Source of the DNA: Hepatocystis sp. ex Piliocolobus tephrosceles
Taxonomy: Eukaryota; Apicomplexa; Aconoidasida; Haemosporida; Plasmodiidae
DNA length: 10,858 nucleotides
Direction of reading: 5' to 3'
Assembly: GCA_902459845.2 (NCBI GenBank)
Contig: CABPSV020000065.1
Coordinates: 22,347-33,204, forward strand
Shown: in pieces, positions 1-8,600 of the stretch
How the letters are laid out: every line of letters starts with the position of its first letter
Numbering within the stretch: the stretch's first letter is position 1
Notes under the pieces: generated by a model
The model's input: the letters and a program-made list of their open reading frames with translations, nothing else
Database searches by the model: none
Told to the model about the DNA's origin: nothing
Made by a program: the position numbers and the translations under genes

Positions 1-132
1 ATAAATGAACAATAAATGAACAATAAATGAACAATAAATGAACAATAAATGAACAATAAATGAACAATAAATGAACAATACATGAACAATACATGAACAA
101 TACATGAACAATACATGAACAATACATGAACA
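1..132. repeat. 11-bp minisatellite with two variant blocks
   Basis: Twelve head-to-tail copies of an 11-bp unit are present, and the array is cut by the window edge. Copies 1-7 (1-77) read ATAAATGAACA. Copies 8-12 (78-132) read ATACATGAACA, a single A-to-C change present in every copy of that block. A short degenerate ATAA stretch follows to about 143. The array lies just beyond the last exon of the minus-strand gene, so it is either its 3' flank or, if splicing continues, part of a further intron. The unit is 11 bp and has stops, so it is not a protein repeat. Confidence 0.95.
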
Positions 133-159
133 ATAAATAAATAACTCATAAAGACTACG

Positions 160-387
160 TTAGTGAGTAATACCTGTTTCATTTTGATAATCAACATGGG
201 TCTTCTTAAAAATTTCTTTTATTTTGATTAGAACGTTCTTAAAAAAAAAAAAAAAATAAATAAAACAAAATAAATAAAAGCATAAGCGCATTTAGCACAC
301 ATAAACAAGCAAAATAGTATAAACAATGTGGCATAGTAAAATATAAATATCAGGCGGTTGAATAAAATTATTGTTGTTGTTGTTACT

Positions 388-439
<52 letters not shown>

Positions 440-1239
440 TTCAGCATATTTGAATGGCCATATAATTCTGATTCTACTTTATCTATTTTCGTTTGAAGTT
501 CTTCTTGTTTTTTTGCAACAATCAAGTTTTTGTCTTTAATAATAATTTCTTTTTCTTTCCTAAGTTCTACTATTTTTTTTTTTTTTTAAATAATATTACA
601 AAGACAGAACATATATAAAAAATGTAAAAAAAGTAAAAGGAAATTAGTAAAAAAAATTATATTAAATAATATAGTGTAAAACCAAGTGGTTGCTTTATTT
701 TATTTTATTTTTATTTTTTGTTACTTAATTACATATTTCATTATATGATCGTTCAGACAAAACTTTTAAATCTGTTAACATTTCGTAAATATTAGCTTCA
801 ATAGCATTGTAACTATTTAGTATTTTTTCATATTCTTGCACAAAAGTTTCATAGTTTTCTTTATTTTTTATTTCTAATTCTTTAATATTTTTAATTTTAG
901 CTTCGCGTTTTTCTTTTAATTCATCTATTAATTTAGTTTTAGATTCTATGTAAAAAAAGGAACATAAAAAAAAAAAAAAAAAAACCTTTACTACTCTTAA
1001 TCTTATTTCTTGTTTTTAATTTTAAAATATAAAAATGAATTATATAATAAAGCTATTAGGCAAGAAAAAGTGTGACAAAAAAAAAAAAAAAGTTCTAAAA
1101 ATTCAAGTATATATATATATATATATAGTTAGTTACTACCTAAATCTTTTTTTATTGATACTATTTTTTCTCTTAATTCTTTTGCTTTCATAAGCTGTGC
1201 TTCTTCTTCCTTTTTTTTTTTATCCAAAATTGAACTCAT
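160..1239 (-). CDS. four-exon coiled-coil protein, function unknown
   Basis: This spliced model was worked out by hand. Exon 1 is 1239-1140, exon 2 is 945-733, exon 3 is 569-439 and exon 4 is 237-160. All introns are GT...AG and the phases agree (1, 1, 0), giving 173 residues ending at TAA (162-160). The start at 1239 is fixed by an in-frame TAA two codons upstream (1248-1246). The protein begins MSSILDKKKKEEE and is rich in Lys, Glu, Leu and Ile throughout, with heptad-like spacing of hydrophobic residues (for example KLIDELKEKREAKIKNI and AKKQEELQTKIDKVESEL). I infer one long helical coiled coil. There is no signal peptide, and no membrane segment in the fully spliced form. The exons are less AT-rich than the introns and have clean codon structure. 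Small coiled-coil kinetochore or cytoskeletal proteins look like this, but I see no diagnostic motif and do not assign one. Uncertainties: exon 2 read through its donor would stop at 727-725 (106 residues), and exon 4 has a possible weak donor at 173 (G|GTATTA) that would carry the gene beyond the window. Confidence 0.72.
238..438 (-). other. intron 3 of the coiled-coil gene
   Basis: The intron is 201 bases long and phase 0. The donor is GT followed at once by 48 A (plus-strand T run 389-436). The acceptor is a run of about 16 T ending in TTTAAG (AG at 239-238). The spliced product continues with NVLIKIKEIFKK. If this intron is kept, the frame stays open through 15 Lys and an Asn run to a stop at 294-292, and its tail is hydrophobic. 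That alternative is discussed in the findings. Confidence 0.6.
389..436. repeat. 48-base poly(T) (poly(A) on minus strand)
   Basis: This is an uninterrupted run of 48 T, the longest homopolymer in the window. It sits in intron 3 of the minus-strand gene and touches its donor site. It is followed on the minus strand by a short CAA/AAC triplet run. Confidence 0.95.
570..732 (-). other. intron 2 of the coiled-coil gene
   Basis: The intron is 163 bases long, with donor GTAATTAA (from 732) and acceptor AATAG (AG at 571-570). It joins T to TA, giving TTA, and continues as LELRKEKE, so the coiled-coil pattern carries on. The acceptor is odd: the pyrimidine-rich stretch lies further upstream, and the bases just before the AG are a run of about 16 A instead of T. 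A second AG three bases further in (568-567) is an alternative. Without splicing, exon 2 ends at a stop at 727-725. Confidence 0.6.
946..1139 (-). other. intron 1 of the coiled-coil gene
   Basis: The intron is 194 bases long and interrupts a codon after its first base. The donor is GTAGTAAC (from 1139) and the acceptor is a T-rich tract ending in TTTTTTTACATAG (AG at 947-946). It contains a TA dinucleotide run (about 1109-1126) and, read on the plus strand, a 19-base poly(A) run (966-984) that acts as the pyrimidine tract. The two half codons join to GAA, which keeps the lysine/glutamate-rich frame open. Confidence 0.72.
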
Positions 1240-1245
1240 TTTTAC

Positions 1246-1251
1246 TTACAT
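1246..1251 (-). other. start-stop upstream ORF
   Basis: ATG followed directly by TAA (1251-1246) lies in the leader of the minus-strand gene, two codons upstream of and in frame with its start at 1239. The minus strand reads ATGTAAGTAAAAATG. The same bases contain GTAAGT (1249-1244), a perfect splice-donor hexamer, which could be a coincidence. Whether the transcript includes this ATG is not known. Confidence 0.45.
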
Positions 1252-1254
1252 ATA

Positions 1255-1340
1255 TTTATGTATGTATGTATCTATGTATATATGTATATAATATATATCT
1301 ATGTCTATGTGTGTGTATGTATCATGTACGTATATAGGAA
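1255..1340. repeat. degenerate TATG/TA microsatellite
   Basis: Runs of TATG, TA and TG (TATGTATGTATC, TATGTGTGTGTATG) occur just upstream of the minus-strand start codon, probably in its 5' leader. Confidence 0.7.
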
Positions 1341-1445
1341 CCTAAGAATATACAATTTTTTCTGCTCATGTTTTCTAATTTTGTTTTGTTAAATATATTT
1401 TGTTATATAACGTGTATAATATGTTAAATGTAGATATTATAATAA

Positions 1446-1495
1446 CATAATTAAACATAATTAAACATAATTAAACATAATTAAACATAAATAAA
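1446..1495. repeat. 10-bp tandem repeat
   Basis: There are four exact copies of CATAATTAAA (1446-1485) followed by a changed fifth (CATAAATAAA). The unit is close to one helical turn. It is non-coding and lies in the divergent intergenic region. Confidence 0.9.
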
Positions 1496-1506
1496 AAAAG
1501 TGTACG

Positions 1507-1534
1507 AAAAAAAAAAAAAAAAAAAAAAAAAAAA
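1507..1534. repeat. 28-base poly(A)
   Basis: An uninterrupted A run lies 12 bp beyond the 10-bp repeat, roughly 270 bp upstream of the minus-strand start codon. It is a poly(dA:dT) tract typical of this kind of intergenic DNA. Confidence 0.9.
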
Positions 1535-2163
1535 TGACATTATATTTTTACTAAAAAAGGCTTTAAAATATTTAATGTATAAATTACTATTTGGGACATA
1601 ATAAGCATTTTATTTTTTACCCGTAATAAAACACATGTCTATAGGTTACACTATATAAAATATATGTACTAAAAATATACACATCCTTACACGCATTTAA
1701 AACCTTTGTGATGTATAACGAATAATAATCTTTGATAAAGAACTTAGTTGATATATTAATCTTAAGCGTATAAAAATACACAAAGTAGAAAAACTTGTAT
1801 TAAAAAAAAAAAATTTAATGTAGACAGTTTATATTAGTAAAAATAAAGAAGTTTTTCTTTTTTTTTGTTTTTACCCCCAAATTATATTATCATTCGAATA
1901 TCACAATGTTTTTTATTTTGTTGTTTTATGAAATTATATAATTTGTTTTTTTTACATTTTAATATGCTACCTCTTTTTTTTTTTTTTTTTTAAATATGAA
2001 TTTTTATAAGTATAATATAATAGAACTTGCATATATATATAAACAAATGTGATTATTTAAAAGATTATAAAAACACAGAATCTTTAATTTTTCTTTGCTT
2101 TTTTATTTTTTTATATGTTCGAGAGTCTTCTTATGATGTCACTTAAATTTGAAAAATTAAATG

Positions 2164-2195
<32 letters not shown>
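2164..2195. repeat. 32-base poly(A)
   Basis: A run of 32 A sits in mid-intergenic DNA. It lies inside a chance plus-strand open frame (2115-2357), which is open only because AAA repeats cannot make stops. Confidence 0.9.
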
Positions 2196-2197
<2 letters not shown>

Positions 2198-2510
2198 TAA
2201 TAAAATAAGTCAAAAAGGATCTTTGTTCGTCTACGTGTTTAGTAGGAATTATAACTTACTGCGTGAAAATTTTGCGCTTATTTTATTTTATTTTATTTTA
2301 TTTTTTTTTTTTATTTACATTTTCTTATTTTCTTTGCTAATTTATTTATATATTTGATAAAACTTTTGGTTTTATCATTATAACATTAGCAATGATTAAA
2401 AAAACAGCAGTAAACATATTTTTATTTATTTATTTTATTTTTCTGTGAGATTAAAAAAAGGTTGTACTGAAAAATAAATTACTTGTATAAGAATATATAT
2501 TTTTTATGTA

Positions 2511-2567
2511 ATTTAAAAAAAATATATATATAATATTTCATTTAAAAAAATATATATATAATATTTT
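2511..2567. repeat. tandem duplication of about 28 bp
   Basis: Copy 1 (2511-2539) and copy 2 (2540-2567) share ATTTAAAAAA, a TATATATATA core and TAATATTT, differing by one A in the run and by the last base. A third partial start, ATTTAAAAATAAAA, follows at 2568. The repeat is non-coding. Confidence 0.85.
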
Positions 2568-2670
2568 ATTTAAAAATAAAAAAAAAAAAGTCTTACATAT
2601 ACAAGGGGCAATTTATTAATTTTTATGTTTTTTTATAATATTTTCACCTCTTTTCTTTAAAAAAAAATAT

Positions 2671-2869
2671 AGCAAATCAAAGCAAAACAAAAAAAACAAA
2701 ACAAAAAAAATAAAACAAAAAAAACAAAAAAAAACAAAACAAAAAAAACAAAAAAAACAAAACAAAAAAAAAAAAACAAAACAAAAAAAACAAAACAAAA
2801 AAAAACGAAGCAAAAAAAAACGAAACAAAAAAAAACGAAACAAAACAAAATAAAGCAAAGCAAAATGAA
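2671..2869. repeat. A/C-rich tract, (A)n-C simple repeat
   Basis: About 200 bp consist of irregular units of four to eight A plus a single C, with a few AGC, CGAA and rare T. The plus strand is almost free of T and G, a strong strand asymmetry. The minus strand therefore shows long Phe/Cys/Leu-type open frames (2616-2863), which are artefacts of composition. Confidence 0.9.
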
Positions 2870-3379
2870 AACTACAAATTTAAATTAACAATAATTTCTT
2901 TTTATGAATTTATTTACTTTTTCCTCAAATTAAGAAAAAATTTATTTTAAATTTTAAAAGAAAAAAAATTTATAAGTTTTTGCCTTTTATTTTTTTTATG
3001 TTACTGGGTTAATATATTTAGAAAATTCTTTCATTCATTAATTAATTCATTTTTTTTGTTGTTTTTAACTTATTAATATAGATATATATGTAAACAAGGT
3101 ACATAATTATGTACTAGTACGCACTTATATCATCACATATATATATATATACACCTATGCGTTTGTATGTAATTGTAAAGGCGAGGTGAAAACATAAATA
3201 AAAATAAAAATAACACACTTTACTTATTTTAACGGTTTGATGCACACATGAATGTAAGTTATAAGTATTTGTGTATATAACTTTTGCTGGTACATTTATA
3301 AAATTATATGATTTTACATTTACATAGATTTGTCCACTGATATTTGTATATATGTCAGTCCACTCATCTGTATTTATGT

Positions 3380-3414
3380 CCATCCATCCATCCATCCATA
3401 TATATATATATATA
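3380..3414. repeat. (CCAT)5 followed by (AT)n microsatellite
   Basis: Five copies of CCAT (3380-3399) run into an AT dinucleotide run ending near 3414, about 70 bp before the start codon of the large gene, so probably in its 5' leader. A shorter TA run lies at about 3137-3150. Confidence 0.85.
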
Positions 3415-3452
3415 GTTATATCTACATAAATACATACATAGGAAAAATAAAA

Positions 3453-3473
3453 ATGTCATTAGCTTTTCATTAA
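3453..3473 (+). other. six-codon upstream ORF (MSLAFH)
   Basis: An ATG in an AAAAATG context opens a six-codon frame that ends in TAA ten bases before the start codon of the large gene. If it is in the mature leader, it could lower translation of the main frame through scanning and reinitiation. Short upstream ORFs are common in Plasmodium leaders, so the regulatory role is only inferred. Confidence 0.45.
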
Positions 3474-3483
3474 TATACTAAAA

Positions 3484-5638
3484 ATGAATAACAATAACAA
3501 AAAAAAAGGCTATTATAAAAATGGAAATAATAATTTTTTTAAATCTCCTAAAAATGTTCAAAAGGAAAGAAACGTAAATGATTTTATGCTTGAAAATGAA
3601 ATAAACATAGTGAATAAAAATATGAACGACCGTTACGAAAGTAGCAATAATAATAACAATAACAATAGTATTAATAGTAGTAATAATAAAAACAAGAACA
3701 GTAAGAATTTAAAAAACGACAACACTACTGCTCCTACTAGTGTGTATCGTAATAGTAACAATTTATACTATAACAATACATACAATACTAGTAAAAATAG
3801 TAGTAACAATTATAGTAGCAATTATAACAACACATACAACAATAATAATAACAATAATACATATTATAATAATAACAATAATAGTAACAATAACAATATT
3901 AATAACAATAATAATAATAATAATAATAGCAATATATACTTTAGTAATACATACTACAATAACAACAACTACAACAATAACAACAACTATAACAATAACA
4001 ACAACTATAACAATAACAACAACTATAACAATAACAACAACTATAACAATAACAACGCAAACAGCTATAATGACAATACATCTGTACCGGTAACAAATTA
4101 CCCAAAAGTTAAAAGCAATACAAGTAAAAATGCAATAAACAAAAATCACACAATAAACTCTATGACAAATACAAAAGTAAATAATACTGTTACGAATACA
4201 TGTAAACCAGTGTATGGAAATATTAATAATTCAAAAAATATAAATCGAAATAAAGGTTCAGTAGATAATAATAATAATAATAATAGCAATAATTATTTAA
4301 ATGCTTTTGGTAATAATAATTTTAATAGAACATCCATGTATACAAATCGTAATATATATAATGGTGAAACAATAGAAAAAAGTGTTCAGAATGATTTTGA
4401 AACTGTTAGTCATACATATAACAATACCAGTAATAATATCAGTAATAATATCAGTAATAATATCAGTAATAATATCAGTATTAATGATAGTAATAATGAC
4501 AGTAATAATGACAGTAATAATAATTATAACAATAACATGAATAACGATAATAGTAATAACAGTAGCAGTCGTAATAGTAGTTATAATAATAATAGTGGTT
4601 ATAATAAAAATACATATAAAGCTTCAAGTGCTGGTTTTTATAATTTACGTTTTAGGGAAACTGCAAACACTAAAAATCAAAACACGTATAACAATGCATC
4701 TTATACATTAAAAAACAGTAACAATAATGATATAAGTAACAATAAAAAGATGTATAAGAGCAATACGGTGTATAGTGATACAGATAATGTTTATAACAAC
4801 AATAGTAACAACGACAATAGTAACAATAACAATAGTAACAATAACAATTATAACAATAACAATTATAACAATAACAATTATAACAATAACAATTATAACA
4901 ATAACAGTTATTATACAGATAAAGATAGGGAACCTTTGTATAATTTGAATAAAAAAAATAATACTGTTAATAATAGTTTATATGGTTCTAAGGAAAATAG
5001 AAATTATAACAATAATACTGCTCCTAATTATACTAACAGTATTAATATTAACAGCGGTTACACTGGCATTGGAAACAACGCCAACAACGTGAACAACACA
5101 AACAACACTGTAAGAAACTTAAAAAATAAATTGAATGAGCATGTTTATAATAATAATTTAGCTAATAAAAAAAATTATAAAAACACAGCATACTTAGATA
5201 TGAACAATGATAACAATATAAATAACAATATAAATAATAACAATATAAATAATAACAATATAAATAATAACAATATAAATAATAACAATATAAATAATAA
5301 CAATATAAATAACAATATAAACAATAATAATAATAAATTTATTAAAACAACATTGCCAAAAAATGTTAGGAATAATATACAAGATGTTAATTACATACAT
5401 AATAAAAAAAAGTATGATATACACAAGCAGGATGGTATTTCTGGTACGAGCAATTTCAATAAAACAAGTTCATCTAACAATGACACTGGAATATACAAAT
5501 TAAATAATAAAGGTTTGTACTCTTTGTACCCAAAGACTGAACTTTATTTAAATGTTAAAAAAGACATTAACAATAACATAAGTGCTTATAAACAAGATAA
5601 TATGTCAAATAACAGCGTTAACACTGGTGCTATTAATG

Positions 5639-5670
<32 letters not shown>

Positions 5671-8600
5671 AACAGTAACAGTAACAGTAACAATAACAAT
5701 AACAGTAACAATAACAATAACAATAACAACAACAACGACAACAATAACAGTAACAATAACAGTAACAGTAACAGTAACAGTAATGCTATGAATACCTATG
5801 ATTCTTATTACGATATGGGTGTTGATATTTCATTAAATAATAACAATTTTAGTAATAATAACAATTTTAGTAATAATAACAATTTTAGTAATAGTAATAA
5901 TAATGGGTGTATCGATATGATTAACACTGGTATTAACATTTACAGTAACACTAGTGATGGTATTGGAACAAAAAACACCCATAACGATGAAAACATAAAA
6001 AACTATAATATCACTAACTTGCTATCAAATTACCTAAAAAATATGAAACAAACGAATAATAATGGATTAAACCCACCTTACAATATTCTTTATAAAAATA
6101 ACAACACTCATGAATTACTAAATATTTTAAATATAATAAAAGAAAACAAAGATAAAACAGATGTTAAAAATGTACATTCTCCCAATACTGTATACATGAA
6201 TCAAATTACTACGAATAATACTAAAGGAATGTTATTAAAAAATATTAAAAAAAATATACCCGAACAATATAATAATTATTTACATAATAAACAGCAAATA
6301 CAATTATCACCACATATGCCTATATATAATTATCAAAGTAATAGTAATGTTACAAATACATTAACTAATGCTTCTATTGATACTGTTAATATGTGTGAGA
6401 ACTTAGGAAAAGAAAATGAGTTAAATATATATAATGATAAATTACAGAAACAACAATATGAAAAACGCGATGATGCTATATCTATCTATAATAATACTGC
6501 TAATAAAAATGAAATAAACCAAAAGGGAAAAAAAAATACAAATAGTAATAATAATACAACTTTTTTATTGCCTAAGAATAACAATACAGATATAGCTACT
6601 ACAGATGTTACCAATACAGATGTTACCAATACAGATGTTACCAATACAGATATAGCCACAACAAATATAACCACAACAAATATAACCACCACAGATAGTA
6701 ACAATATTTTTAAAAATGAAATGAATGAATATATAAAAAATGCTTGTAATGAAATATGCTTAAAAAGTACAGATGTTAGTATATTTAATAATTTTAAAAA
6801 TATTAGTAATAATATTAGCAAAAGTATTGGTATTATTGATATTTTTAAATTTTCCTTATTTCATAATTATAATTATTATGTATATAAAAATATATTATAT
6901 AATAATTATAAAATATTATGTACTCACAATATAAAATATATATTTTTAGAAAAGAATTTTAAATTGAATGATAATACAAAAGATAAAACAAACATAAAAG
7001 TAGAGCTAAGAAATGAAGACATTGTTGCATTAAGTTCACCTTTCTCTATTAATTTTACCCATTTTTATTTATTTTTTAAAAACTTTCAAGAAATAAACGA
7101 AATTTATCGTATAAAAATATGTTCCTATATGTTATATAAAATTATTATTATGCATGAAGATGATGAAGGATATGGTAGTTTTTATAATTTAATTTTAAAT
7201 TTTCTGAATAATAATACTTTAGTTTGTTTTTTATTTATTCTGATTAATTTAGTAAAAAATTATTCAATGAAAAATACATACTTGATTAACTTGATTGAAA
7301 GATTGTTACCAATGTTGACAAGAAATAGGACTACCAACAGTTCAACACGTAATGTTAATACTTTCATGGGTAATAATGATACTAATATCTCTCGATCACG
7401 TTCCACAACATCCAAATCAGATCATAAAAAAAATGTCGTTTTTAATATTTTATATTTTAAACTATTACGAATATTATTTGATACTATTGAAAAAACAAAT
7501 GCAGAAAAAAAAAAACATTTATTACTACTTTATTTAAGATATATTAAAAATTTTTTATTAAACATTTGTTCTTGTTCTATCATCACACAATATATTTATA
7601 TAAAATGTATAGATCTAATGAATAAATATAATAACCAACAATACATTTTAATTAAAACGATTTCAATGGATATATTATTACAATTATGGAATAATGATTT
7701 TTTAAAAAATTATATTTTAGACGTAGGGAAATGTTTAATAAGGTTTTTAATTTTTATTAGTAATATAGAATATATAAATAAAAATATATTATTATTTATT
7801 TTAGCAGATAAAGAAAAAAATAATGGTTCTAACCAAGTAGACATACAGAATGACAATATTAATTTTTTCCAATATACCAAATATTATACACAACAAAAAA
7901 AAAAATTAAAATTTTATGTAAAGTACTTCCAAAGGGTTGGTAGTTGCGTATTGAATGTGCATAGACATGATGAAAGTAGCGACAGCATGAATATGGTTGA
8001 TTATATTTTTTTAGATAAATTTCAAGAACAGGATAAAAAAGGAGACAAAGGAGATAATGGTCCTAATAGTGTTGCTAATAGTGTTGCTAATAGTGTTGCT
8101 AATAGTGTTGCTAATAATGGTCCTAATAGTGGTCCTAATAGTGGTACTAATAGTGGTACTAATAGTGGTGTCAAGAGTAGTACCCATACAGATAAGCTTA
8201 CCGGTTTTAATAATAAAATAAAAAAGAATTCTGCTAATAAAATCATAAATAATCATTCCATGAGTGGTACTACTAACACAAGAATTATTACCAGTTCAAA
8301 CTATACTTTGTTCGATTATATTATTGAAAGTGATAAACATTATAATTACTTTAAAATTTTATTATCTCATGAAGAAAAATTGTGTTTAAATTTTTTACTT
8401 AATATGTCTATACAAAATAATACTTTTCATTTTTTTTTATTTTATAATTTATTTATTGAAAATAATCTTATACAAATAATACATGAAAATAAATTAATTT
8501 ATTATGTAGAATATATTAAAAATAGATCTCGTTTCGATTCATTAGAATATGGTGTTACTAATTTTTTTAAAAAAAATAAAAAATTACATGGATTGACGAG

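Larger units (their letters stand above)
1240..3483. promoter_or_regulatory. divergent intergenic region with both promoters
   Basis: About 2.2 kb separates two start codons that face away from each other, so promoters and 5' leaders of both genes must lie here or at its edges. It contains several poly(dA:dT) runs (1507-1534, 1802-1813, a T run ending near 1991, 2164-2195), which in Plasmodium intergenic DNA are associated with nucleosome-poor promoters. The outer parts (about 1255-1340 and 3100-3450) are less extreme in AT content, as is common in transcribed leaders. I see no recognisable transcription-factor motif that I would call with confidence, and no further exons. Confidence 0.55.

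Noticed and set aside
1..132. Possible telomere repeat or CRISPR-like array
   Set aside because: The 11-bp unit does not match the Plasmodium telomere heptamer and has no unique spacers. It is a plain minisatellite.
2115..2357. Plus-strand open frame with a ten-Lys run
   Set aside because: It is held open by a 32-base poly(A) and followed by Phe/Leu/Ile from T runs. There are no splice partners or coding bias, and it lies in mid-intergenic DNA.
2616..2863. Minus-strand open frames rich in Phe, Cys and Leu
   Set aside because: They are read from the A/C simple repeat. Two frames are open over the same bases because the composition cannot make stops, and there is no codon structure.
3114..3395. 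93-residue minus-strand frame starting MDGWMDINTDEW
   Set aside because: The N-terminus comes from the CCAT microsatellite and the C-terminus from a TA run. It is most likely chance in the less AT-rich 5' leader of the large gene.
1240..3483. A further small gene, tRNA or structural RNA in the intergenic region
   Set aside because: I found no cloverleaf-like or GC-rich island and no set of exons with compatible splice phases.
3740..4149. Ile/Thr/Val-rich frames on both strands
   Set aside because: They are shadows of the AAC/AAT codon repeats of the large frame read in other frames.
6486..6821. Hydrophobic minus-strand frame that could suggest a membrane protein
   Set aside because: It is antisense to the Thr/Asn/Asp repeats and neighbouring codons of the large gene. 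The hydrophobic pattern follows from complementing AAY and ACA codons.
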